From contig CANBUF010000117.1 of the NCBI GenBank assembly GCA_947372575.1, positions 1 to 6,582 of the forward strand: a stretch of 6,582 nucleotides of DNA. The letters run 5' to 3'. Positions 1 through 4,878 of this stretch are shown piece after piece. This stretch comes from Alcaligenaceae bacterium (GTDB lineage Bacteria > Pseudomonadota > Gammaproteobacteria > Burkholderiales > Burkholderiaceae). Under the pieces are notes generated by a model. That model was not told the origin of the DNA. It did not search any database and saw nothing but the letters and a program-made list of their open reading frames with translations. The position numbers and the translations under genes were made by a program. Every line of letters begins with the position of its first letter. The stretch's first letter is position 1.

Positions 1-165
1 TCTGTCCCCAGCACGATTCATCAGCAGGTAGGACGGGTTGAGTAAGTCACCGAGCACCTGAATCAGTTCGAGTCGGCGCTGATCGGCTGAGACTGCAAAG
101 ACGCTGAGCCCTTCGCCCCGCGCCTGGCGCTCGCGTGAGGTGCGTGTACCGACATAGGCAAACAT
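1..165 (-). CDS. Lactonase family protein (6-phosphogluconolactonase-like seven-bladed beta-propeller), N-terminal part
   Basis: Only the first 55 codons are inside the window; the gene runs off the left edge. The protein begins MFAYVGTRTSRERQARGEG, then about 36 more residues through 'LGDLLNPSYL'. The YVGTRT opening, the ARGEG turn and the NPSYL strand are what I recognise from the first blade of the lactonase family (PF10282; includes YbhE-type 6-phosphogluconolactonases, which hydrolyse sugar lactones). The blade boundary and substrate cannot be judged from this fragment. The ATG sits 2 nt after the stop of the binding-protein gene, so the two are probably cotranscribed and perhaps translationally coupled. 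No clear Shine-Dalgarno precedes it. The family call is fairly safe; the specific reaction is not, since many family members act on other lactones or are uncharacterised. Confidence 0.75.
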   Translation of the reverse strand, partial: MFAYVGTRTSRERQARGEGLSVFAVSADQRRLELIQVLGDLLNPSYLLMNRAGDR

Positions 166-167
166 AT

Positions 168-923
168 TTATTGCACGCTGAGTGGATCAATCTCTGGATT
201 GGCCGCAGGCGCGATGTCTGCACCCTGGATACCATGACGCAACATCGATTCCCGTGCAATCCCTTGCGCCTTCATGTCTTCGACAAAGGTTCTTAAAAAT
301 AGCGCTGCTTGGGGACCGCGGTTTTTAGGGACGCCCATCGCTTGACGAATCACCATGAAGCGGTCATCGAGCATGCGTACACCTTTGACATCACGTGTAT
401 CGGCTTGAAGCTGCTGTTTAACGCCTGCAGCGACTTCGATCCCACTATCAAGAAAGGTTTGAACAACGGCCTGGGAGGAGGGCGCACGGATAATTTCTGC
501 ATGCTTAAGATGTCGTGTGAGAAACAGGTCATACGCGCTGCCTTTGCCAACGACCACTCGATTATGTGCCACATCGACCTGTGCATTATTTTTGATGGGA
601 GAGTCCTCGCGTACCAGGTAATAGCCTTCGATCAGCACGTAGGCCTCGGTAAAAGAAATTTCTTTGCCGCGTTCCGGGTCGACGGCAAAAAAACCGATAT
701 CCGCACGACCCGACTCAACAGTGGCAACCGACTTGCCTGCCGTCTCATTGACAATCAGTTCGACCGGGACCCCTAGTCGTTTGCCCAATTGCTGGGCCAG
801 GTCGATAGAAATGCCAACAGGTCTGCCTTGTGCATCCAGGTTGGCTAGCACGGGATTGCCGACGTTCAGGGAGGCCCGCAGCACGCCGGTCGGCGCAAAA
901 GCTTTTACGATTTCAGGATTCAC
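168..923 (-). CDS. Family-3 type solute-binding domain protein (amino-acid ABC transporter SBP-like), apparently without its own signal peptide
   Basis: A 251-residue protein from the GTG at 923. It contains a full bacterial SBP family 3 fold (PF00497): lobe 1 from 'FAPTGVLRASLNVGNP' (about 9-24) through 'PVGISIDLAQQLGKRLGV', the 'SGRADIGFFAVDPERG' segment (71-86) and 'ISFTEAYVLIEGYYLV' (89-104); lobe 2 around 'VVVGKGSAYDLFLTR' (123-137); and a C-terminal helix near 205-232. I prefer the GTG because an AGAGAG purine run lies about 7 nt upstream, the length matches leaderless relatives of this family as I know them, and domain homology starts just after it. The reading frame nevertheless stays open upstream: an ATG at 1190 would give 340 residues carrying part of a DMT transporter. 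No permease or ATPase gene is adjacent, so it may be an orphan binding or sensing protein rather than a transport component. Ligand unknown. It is followed 2 nt later by the lactonase gene. Confidence 0.8.
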   Translation of the reverse strand: MNPEIVKAFAPTGVLRASLNVGNPVLANLDAQGRPVGISIDLAQQLGKRLGVPVELIVNETAGKSVATVESGRADIGFFAVDPERGKEISFTEAYVLIEGYYLVREDSPIKNNAQVDVAHNRVVVGKGSAYDLFLTRHLKHAEIIRAPSSQAVVQTFLDSGIEVAAGVKQQLQADTRDVKGVRMLDDRFMVIRQAMGVPKNRGPQAALFLRTFVEDMKAQGIARESMLRHGIQGADIAPAANPEIDPLSVQ

Positions 924-1271
924 GTTAAGTCTCTCTATATTATTTTTAAGGGGGGTCTGGGGATTGTTCGTCTGGCTGGTCCCAGCATCGGGCTTCGCCT
1001 CTGGGGGCGGATTCTGCGCTGCGGTGGCTGCACTCCCAGCAGATGCGATCATGATGCAGACAATCGCAAGCCACTGCGCCACACTTAACTGTTCTTTGAG
1101 AATCATGGCGGCGGTCAAGGCTCCAATAACAGGTTCCATGGTCAGCATCATTCCAAAAGTTTTCGCAGGGAGCCCTTTGAGTGCGACCATTTCAAGTGAA
1201 TAAAGTAATGCGCCTGAGAGTACTCCGATACCTAGCCCTGCGACAAGAAGTCTTGGGGGAGTCGTCTGGCC
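924..1271 (-). pseudogene. C-terminal remnant of an RhtA-like EamA/DMT-family exporter, 5'-truncated and in frame with the downstream binding protein
   Basis: Translation in the frame of the binding-protein gene gives three hydrophobic segments: 'LLVAGLGIGVLSGALLYSLE' just upstream of the ATG at 1190, then 'TFGMMLTMEPVIGALTAAM', then 'QWLAIVCIMIASAGSAAT'. The words YSLEM.AL, LP.(K/R)TFG and MEP.(I/L)(G/A)A closely resemble the last third of the threonine/homoserine exporter RhtA (E. coli: YSLEMIALTRLPTRTFG, SMEP). A DMT protein normally has about 290 residues and ten helices; only about 85 residues and three helices remain. A TAA at 1272-1274 closes the frame upstream, and I saw no DMT-like sequence in the other minus frames between there and 1451. 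After the last helix comes a Pro/Asn/Gln-rich stretch (PPPEAKPDAG, QTNNPQTPLKNN) with no stop, leading directly into the binding domain. Most likely a broken transporter gene; a functional membrane-anchored fusion starting at 1190 or 1106 is the alternative. Confidence 0.7.
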
Positions 1272-1351
1272 TTAGCTCCCCCCCAGCCAAATCTCGTCAA
1301 GAATTGAACTGTGAGGCGGCGTGTTGGGGCGTCTGTCCCGTTCTCAGGTCA

Positions 1352-1357
1352 TATAAT
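1352..1357 (+). promoter_or_regulatory. Candidate -10 element upstream of the parvulin gene
   Basis: A perfect TATAAT hexamer lies about 95 nt upstream of the parvulin ATG. No good -35 is present at 16-18 bp spacing (the 17-bp position reads GCGTCT; TTGGGG at 1324-1329 is 22 bp away), and there is no TGN extended -10. It would give a transcript start near 1364 and a leader of roughly 88 nt. It is the best promoter candidate in this intergenic space but is unproven. Confidence 0.35.
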
Positions 1358-1385
1358 CGTCTTCAAATGAGTTTGGTACGTTCAA

Positions 1386-1404
1386 TGCATACTGCTTTGC
1401 ATAC
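1386..1404. repeat. Direct repeat of TGCATAC, 12-bp period
   Basis: TGCATAC occurs at 1386-1392 and again at 1398-1404, separated by TGCTT, in the leader of the parvulin gene. The start-to-start distance of 12 bp is slightly over one helical turn, so a regulator half-site pair is conceivable, but two copies of 7 bp can also arise by chance. Confidence 0.3.
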
Positions 1405-1451
1405 CGCGTTTTATCCTGATTAACGCAGTCACTACAGGTCCGATCCTAGAT

Positions 1452-2258
1452 ATGAAGCATGCTCACCTTGTAAAAAATACCTTGTTATCGCTGTTGCTGA
1501 CCAGTGCCTGCGCCTTGTCCGTTGCACAAACCAAGCCTGCCGGTTCAATGGCTGCGGTCAATGGCGTTGCTATTCCCGAAGCGCTGCTCGAGCAGAATGT
1601 GCGCGCCAATCTGGCGCAGGGTCAGAAAGATTCCCCTGAATTGCGCCAGGTGCTTAGAGATGAGCTGATCAATCGTGAGATTCTGGCACAGGAGGCCGCC
1701 CGACTGGGGCTGGATAAAACGCCCGACGCCCAGTCACAATGGTTGCAGCTGCGTCAGACATTCCTTGTGGAATTGTTGCTCAACGACTACATGAAGCGTA
1801 ATCCGATCACGGATGCGCAGATTAAAGCTGAATACGACCAGCAGCTTGCCGCGATGAATGGCGCTGAGCAATACAAAATCAGCCTGATTGTGCTGCCAAC
1901 CGAAGAAGAAGCTAAAGCTATTCTGGCAAGACTGCGCAAGGGTGAGGCCTTTGCAAAAGTTGCAGCAGAAAAATCAATTGATCCAAGCAAAAAAGACGGT
2001 GGCAGTATTGGCTGGGTCGTGCCGGGTCAGATTTTGCCTGCGATCGCGAACGTGATGGTCAATCTGTCCAAGGGCGGGCTGGTTGCGGCACCGATTCAGA
2101 CGCAGGCAGGCTGGAATATTCTTAAACTTGAGGACAAGCGCCCGTTCAAGGCGCCGACCCTGGACGAAAGCAAGAATGAAATCCGCCAGTTGCTGGTCCA
2201 GAAACAGCGCTTTGACTATGTCAAAAAGCTACGCGACACAGCAAAAGTTACGCAATAA
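1452..2258 (+). CDS. Exported parvulin-type peptidyl-prolyl cis-trans isomerase / SurA-like chaperone
   Basis: A 268-residue protein. Residues 1-26 are a signal peptide: KHAHLVK n-region, hydrophobic LLSLLLTSACALS, and a likely signal-peptidase I site after SVA (25). The SAC at 18-20 lacks a canonical Leu at -3, so I do not call it a lipoprotein. Residues about 30-125 resemble the helical SurA-N/PpiD-type chaperone region (VNG..I.E..L..NV, LRQVLRDELINREIL), and 139-230 form the parvulin rotamase domain (PF00639) with A-K-A-I-L-A-R-L-R-K-G-E-A-F, S-I-D-P-S-K-K-D-G-G-S-I-G-W and a closing T-Q-A-G-W. A helical C-terminal tail follows. It is expected to act in the periplasm on unfolded or outer-membrane proteins. 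Unusual point: the position of the conserved His in the YxxxHILV strand is Leu145 (YKISLIVL), and the His normally after GW is Asn222. The gene is single, with its own leader, and convergent with a tRNA gene. Confidence 0.88.
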   Translation: MKHAHLVKNTLLSLLLTSACALSVAQTKPAGSMAAVNGVAIPEALLEQNVRANLAQGQKDSPELRQVLRDELINREILAQEAARLGLDKTPDAQSQWLQLRQTFLVELLLNDYMKRNPITDAQIKAEYDQQLAAMNGAEQYKISLIVLPTEEEAKAILARLRKGEAFAKVAAEKSIDPSKKDGGSIGWVVPGQILPAIANVMVNLSKGGLVAAPIQTQAGWNILKLEDKRPFKAPTLDESKNEIRQLLVQKQRFDYVKKLRDTAKVTQ

Positions 2259-2262
2259 GACA

Positions 2263-2296
2263 CGGCTGGATCGGCGGGTTGCTGCCGGTCCGGTTG
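2263..2296 (+). terminator. Candidate hairpin after the parvulin gene (no T tract)
   Basis: The core stem pairs GGATCGGC (2268-2275) with GCCGGTCC (2284-2291) around an 8-nt loop, with one U-G wobble. It can be extended outward to 2263/2296 using three further wobble pairs. It starts 5 nt after the parvulin stop. No run of T follows, so it is not a classical intrinsic terminator; it may stabilise the 3' end or act with Rho. On the minus strand the wobbles become A-C mismatches, so it mainly favours the plus-strand transcript. Confidence 0.35.
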
Positions 2297-2331
2297 GCGC
2301 AGCGTCATGTGGGGCGGGGCTCTGCAAAGAA

Positions 2332-2408
2332 TGGTGCCCCCGGCGAGAATCGAACTCACAACCACCCGCTTAGAAGGCGGGTGCTCTATCCAATTGAGCT
2401 ACGGGGAC
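2332..2408 (-). tRNA. tRNA-Arg, anticodon TCT
   Basis: A complete cloverleaf of 77 nt, including an encoded CCA end, can be folded by eye. The acceptor stem is GTCCCCG with CGGGGGC (one U-G pair). The D arm is GCTC...GAGC around AATTGGATA. The anticodon stem is CCCGC/GCGGG with loop CTTCTAA, giving anticodon TCT, which reads AGA and AGG. The variable loop is TGGTT. The T arm is GTGAG-TTCGATT-CTCGC, followed by discriminator A and CCA (plus-strand TGG at 2332-2334). The gene stands alone: it converges with the parvulin gene 73 nt away and diverges from the yciO-like gene. tRNA genes of this type are common integration targets, but no duplicated 3' end or integrase is visible in the window. Confidence 0.96.
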
Positions 2409-2421
2409 ACGCTGAGGCGCT

Positions 2422-2427
2422 ATTCTA
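2422..2427 (-). promoter_or_regulatory. Candidate -10 box of the tRNA-Arg gene
   Basis: On the minus strand TAGAAT (5 of 6 matches to TATAAT) lies 13 nt before the mature tRNA 5' end. It is followed by a GC-rich stretch (AGCGCCTC) of the kind seen in stringently controlled stable-RNA promoters. The expected -35 positions are weak (AGGCAA at 17-bp spacing), so the call depends mainly on position and the -10 match. Confidence 0.45.
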
Positions 2428-2448
2428 ACCGCGACTGGACAGGATTGC

Positions 2449-2485
2449 CTGAACTGTCTTGGCCAAGCCCGTAATAGCAGTTCAG
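2449..2485. repeat. Nested inverted repeat in the tRNA-Arg / yciO divergent region
   Basis: An 8-bp perfect inverted repeat, CTGAACTG (2449-2456) and CAGTTCAG (2478-2485), encloses a 10-bp perfect palindrome, CTTGGCCAAG (2458-2467). It lies upstream of both divergent transcription units. This could be an operator for a dimeric regulator or an RNA hairpin; the sequence alone does not decide. No protein-coding signal overlaps it. Confidence 0.4.
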
Positions 2486-2529
2486 AATCGCTTGTTCAAC
2501 AATGCGTCATTCCGTTGTATTGTGTTGGT

Positions 2530-3156
2530 ATGTCACAACTTTTTGTAGTTCACCCCGAGAATCCCCAGCCGCGTCTTATTAAGCAGGCCGCCCAGCTTTT
2601 GCACGATGGCGGACTGATCGCGATCCCAACAGACTCCAGCTATGCAGTCGTTGCCCGTCTGGATGATAAATCCGCAGCCGACGGGTTGCGCCGCTTGCGC
2701 GGCCTCGATGAGCGGCATCACCTGACTGTCCTGTGTCGTGATCTCGCAGGGATCAGTCTGTTTGCCCGCGTCGACAATGCGCAGTATCGCCTGCTCAAAC
2801 AGGCGACCCCCGGACCCTGGACCTTCATTCTGGATGCCTCACGCGAGGTCCCGCGTCGCGTTTCCCATCCTTCGCGCAAGACCATCGGGATTCGTGTCCC
2901 CGATCATCCTGTGACGCTGGCATTGCTTGAGGCCGCCGATACGCCCTTGCTGTCTACGACCCTGATTCCCCAGGATGGAGACGAGCCACTCAATGATCCA
3001 ACGGATATCCGCGAGCGTTACCAACATGTGCTGGCTGCCGTCATCGACGCCGGGAGTTGTTCACTTGAGCCCACTACGGTGATAGACCTGACAGGTCCGA
3101 ATCCTGTGGTTGTGCGCAGAGGGCGGGGCGATCCAGCTGTGCTTGGCCTGAATTAG
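2530..3156 (+). CDS. yciO: YciO-type Sua5/YrdC family protein (threonylcarbamoyl-AMP synthase-like)
   Basis: A 208-residue protein that aligns by eye with E. coli YciO along its whole length: MSQ.F..HP.NPQ.RLI at the start, then IPTDSSYA (33-40), the HHLTVLCRDL segment (about 63-72), PGPWTFIL, then EVPRRV (107-112), RKTIGIRVP (116-124), PLLSTTL (139-145) and the terminal PTTVIDLT..PVVVRRG.GD. The YrdC/Sua5 fold binds nucleotide and, in TsaC/Sua5, makes threonylcarbamoyl-AMP for the t6A37 modification of ANN-decoding tRNAs. YciO proteins are a distinct branch whose cellular role is less certain, and this one lacks the extra Sua5 C-terminal domain. I chose the ATG at 2530 because MSQ matches YciO; an in-frame TTG at 2515 would add five residues. 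No good Shine-Dalgarno is seen. It likely forms a transcript with the M50 protease gene 33 nt downstream. Confidence 0.92.
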   Translation: MSQLFVVHPENPQPRLIKQAAQLLHDGGLIAIPTDSSYAVVARLDDKSAADGLRRLRGLDERHHLTVLCRDLAGISLFARVDNAQYRLLKQATPGPWTFILDASREVPRRVSHPSRKTIGIRVPDHPVTLALLEAADTPLLSTTLIPQDGDEPLNDPTDIRERYQHVLAAVIDAGSCSLEPTTVIDLTGPNPVVVRRGRGDPAVLGLN

Positions 3157-3189
3157 AGCAACTTCACCAAAGACGCCTAAAATCAAATT

Positions 3190-3837
3190 ATGAACGACAT
3201 CATTCAGACCCTGACGGTCTACGCCTTGCCTGTAATATTTGCGATTACCCTGCATGAGGCGGCGCACGGCTATATTGCCAAGATGTTTGGCGACCCCACT
3301 GCCAGTCTGGCAGGACGCGTCAGCCTCAATCCCATGCGCCATATCGATCCAATCGGGACCATCGCGGTGCCGATTGGCATACTCATCGCCTCAAAGCTCA
3401 TGGGCGGGCCACCGCTACTGTTCGGCTGGGCCAAGCCCGTACCCGTCGATTTCGGCCGGTTGCATCGCCCCAAGCAGGACATGCTGTGGGTAGCACTTGC
3501 CGGCCCAATGGCCAATTTGCTCATGGCCATTCTCTGGGCGCTTGGTTTGCGGTTGTTATTCGAAGGCGGCCAACAGGACGGTTTCTGGTTTGAAATGTCT
3601 CTGGTAGGGATTCAGATTAACTTAGTTCTTATGGCGCTGAATCTGCTTCCGATTTTGCCGCTGGACGGCGGTCGGGTGTTGTTCAGTCTGCTGCCGAACC
3701 GTCTAGCCTGGAAATACGGCAAGATTGAACCCTATGGCATGCTGATTGTGATCGCCTTGCTGGCCACCGGTAGTTTATGGGTGATTCTTGAGCCCGTGAT
3801 GGCTCTTGGACAAGGAATTATTCGACTTTTTCTCTAG
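3190..3837 (+). CDS. Site-2 protease family (M50) membrane zinc metalloprotease
   Basis: A 215-residue polytopic membrane protein. The zinc-binding HEAAH motif (His22, Glu23, His26) lies in the first hydrophobic segment, and the second metal-ligand motif is NLLPILPLDGGRV (151-163, ligand Asp159). Between them, the FGWAKPVPV motif (78-86) is typical of the compact SREBP-like M50B group. Other membrane stretches are near 53-72, 98-124 (VALAGPMANLLMA), 137-158 and 183-212. There is no PDZ domain, so this is not RseP; substrates of the short family members are mostly unknown. The ATG is the only sensible start, because an in-frame TAA lies four codons upstream (3178-3180). No obvious Shine-Dalgarno is present. 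It follows the yciO-like gene by 33 nt and probably shares its transcript. Confidence 0.93.
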   Translation: MNDIIQTLTVYALPVIFAITLHEAAHGYIAKMFGDPTASLAGRVSLNPMRHIDPIGTIAVPIGILIASKLMGGPPLLFGWAKPVPVDFGRLHRPKQDMLWVALAGPMANLLMAILWALGLRLLFEGGQQDGFWFEMSLVGIQINLVLMALNLLPILPLDGGRVLFSLLPNRLAWKYGKIEPYGMLIVIALLATGSLWVILEPVMALGQGIIRLFL

Positions 3838-3862
3838 ACTTGGGCTCCTTTAGCCCTATAAA
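3835..3862 (+). promoter_or_regulatory. Candidate promoter for the dapA-bamC operon
   Basis: TAGACT (3835-3840, 4 of 6 to TTGACA) and TATAAA (3857-3862, 5 of 6 to TATAAT) are spaced 16 bp, immediately after the M50 gene. A start near 3869 would leave a leader of about 100 nt before dapA. The spacer also contains a 5-bp hairpin, GGGCT/AGCCC (3842-3846 and 3852-3856), that has no T tract after it. TTTAAT at 3922-3927 is a second possible -10 without a good -35. Confidence 0.25.
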
Positions 3863-3968
3863 AGTGACAAGTCGTTTCAGCCAGCCTTATTTCACTCACA
3901 ATCCGGTAAACTTGCGGCTTATTTAATCTTGGTGCAATTGCGCCTTTACACGCGTCCTGGACCCATCT

Positions 3969-4877
3969 ATGGCATCGTCGATTTCATCTTCTCAAGGCCC
4001 CCGGTTTCAGGGGAGTATGGTTGCGTTAGTCACGCCAATGCACCCTGATGGCAGTCTTGACTATGACAGCTACCGTTCCTTAATTGACTGGCATGCTAAA
4101 GAAGGCACCGATGCGCTTGTCGTGGTGGGGACTTCTGGAGAGTCGCCAACGGTCAATGTTGATGAACACGCAGAGCTCATTCGCGTCGCGGTGAGCCATG
4201 CTGCTGGACGCATGCCTGTGATTGCGGGTGTGGGTGCGAATTCGACCAGCGAGGCCATTGACCTTGCAGAGCATGCGCGTAGCCTGGGTGCGGATGCCGG
4301 CTTGTCCGTAGTTCCTTATTACAACAAGCCTTCCCAGGAAGGTATGTATCAGCATTTCAAAGCTATCCAAGAAGCTGTCGATCTGCCAACGATCCTGTAC
4401 AACGTTCCAGGGCGAACGGTTGCGGACCTGGCTCATGAGACTGTTTTGCGTCTCGCGCAGGTCCCCGGAATCATCGGGATCAAAGATGCGACAGGTGATA
4501 TCGGTCGTGGCGCCTTGCTGATTCGGGATGTGCCTGCAGATTTTCATGTGCTCAGTGGCGACGATGCGACGGCCGCAGCGCTGATACTGCTGGGTGGGCG
4601 CGGTAATATTTCTGTTACCGCCAATATTGCGCCGCGCGCGATGCACGATCTCTGCGCAGCGGCCTTGTCGGGCGATCTGGCACGCGTTCGCGAAATCAAT
4701 CAGTTACTGGGGACCCTCAACAAACTTCTGTTTGTCGAAGGCAATCCAGTTCCAGTCAAGTGGGCTCTGGCCCAGATGGGACGCATGCCTGCTGGTCTGC
4801 GTCTGCCTCTGGTCGAGCTGAGTGCTCAGTTTCACGCGCCTTTGCGCACAGCGTTGGTTCAGGCGGGGTTGCTTTAA
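3969..4877 (+). CDS. dapA: 4-hydroxy-tetrahydrodipicolinate synthase
   Basis: A 302-residue cytosolic TIM-barrel aldolase of the DHDPS/NAL family. It condenses pyruvate with L-aspartate semialdehyde, the first committed step of the diaminopimelate and lysine pathway. The active site is complete: the GTSGES signature (54-59, with Thr55 and Ser56), the tyrosine pair in [11 protein letters not shown] (Tyr117/Tyr118), the YNVPGRT signature with catalytic Tyr144 and Arg149, and the Schiff-base Lys172 in [12 protein letters not shown] (196-199) and the late GNPVPVK (258-264) are also typical. The N terminus is about ten residues longer than in E. coli ([16 protein letters not shown] before the first strand). 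The next in-frame ATG, at 4017, would remove the conserved FQGS region, so 3969 is preferred. Its stop lies one nucleotide before the bamC ATG, giving the conserved dapA-bamC arrangement. A 131-nt gap separates it from the M50 gene, so it likely has its own promoter. Confidence 0.98.
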   Translation: MASSISSSQGPRFQGSMVALVTPMHPDGSLDYDSYRSLIDWHAKEGTDALVVVGTSGESPTVNVDEHAELIRVAVSHAAGRMPVIAGVGANSTSEAIDLAEHARSLGADAGLSVVPYYNKPSQEGMYQHFKAIQEAVDLPTILYNVPGRTVADLAHETVLRLAQVPGIIGIKDATGDIGRGALLIRDVPADFHVLSGDDATAAALILLGGRGNISVTANIAPRAMHDLCAAALSGDLARVREINQLLGTLNKLLFVEGNPVPVKWALAQMGRMPAGLRLPLVELSAQFHAPLRTALVQAGLL

Positions 4878-4878
4878 T

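Larger units (their letters stand above)
1275..1451 (+). other. Leader/intergenic region between the DMT remnant and the parvulin gene
   Basis: No gene is supported here on either strand. It holds a seven-C run (1278-1284), a TATAAT hexamer (1352-1357) and a short direct repeat of TGCATAC (1386-1392 and 1398-1404). The ATG of the parvulin gene at 1452 has no strong Shine-Dalgarno; the nearest purine-rich word is AGG at about 1436, some 13 nt upstream. This is also where the missing 5' part of the DMT gene would have to begin, but the space is far too short for it. Confidence 0.5.

Noticed and set aside
47..259. Minus-strand 70-codon frame across the lactonase start
   Set aside because: Out of frame with both the lactonase and the binding protein, which explain the same bases with recognisable homology.
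664..1203. 179-codon plus-strand frame opposite the binding protein and DMT remnant
   Set aside because: Its residues are the antisense of real DMT and binding-protein homology on the minus strand; Ser/Ala/Pro-rich composition without family motifs.
1181..1423. Small plus-strand frame of 80 codons before the parvulin gene
   Set aside because: Overlaps DMT-remnant coding on the other strand and the candidate promoter; no motif or ribosome site.
2083..2373. Plus-strand frame across the parvulin 3' end and the tRNA
   Set aside because: It reads through the rotamase domain in a wrong frame and into the tRNA-Arg gene; no support as a protein.
2332..2408. tRNA-Arg as attachment site of an integrated element
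   Set aside because: No integrase gene and no repeated copy of the tRNA 3' end is visible within the window, and the flanking genes are ordinary core genes.
3842..3856. GGGCT/AGCCC hairpin after the M50 gene as intrinsic terminator
   Set aside because: Only 5 bp of stem and followed by TATAAAAG rather than a T tract; more likely incidental to a promoter spacer.
4080..4646. 188-codon minus-strand frame opposite dapA
   Set aside because: It lies entirely antisense to a fully convincing dapA, shows no recognisable motif and has the irregular Cys/His/Arg-rich composition of a shadow frame.
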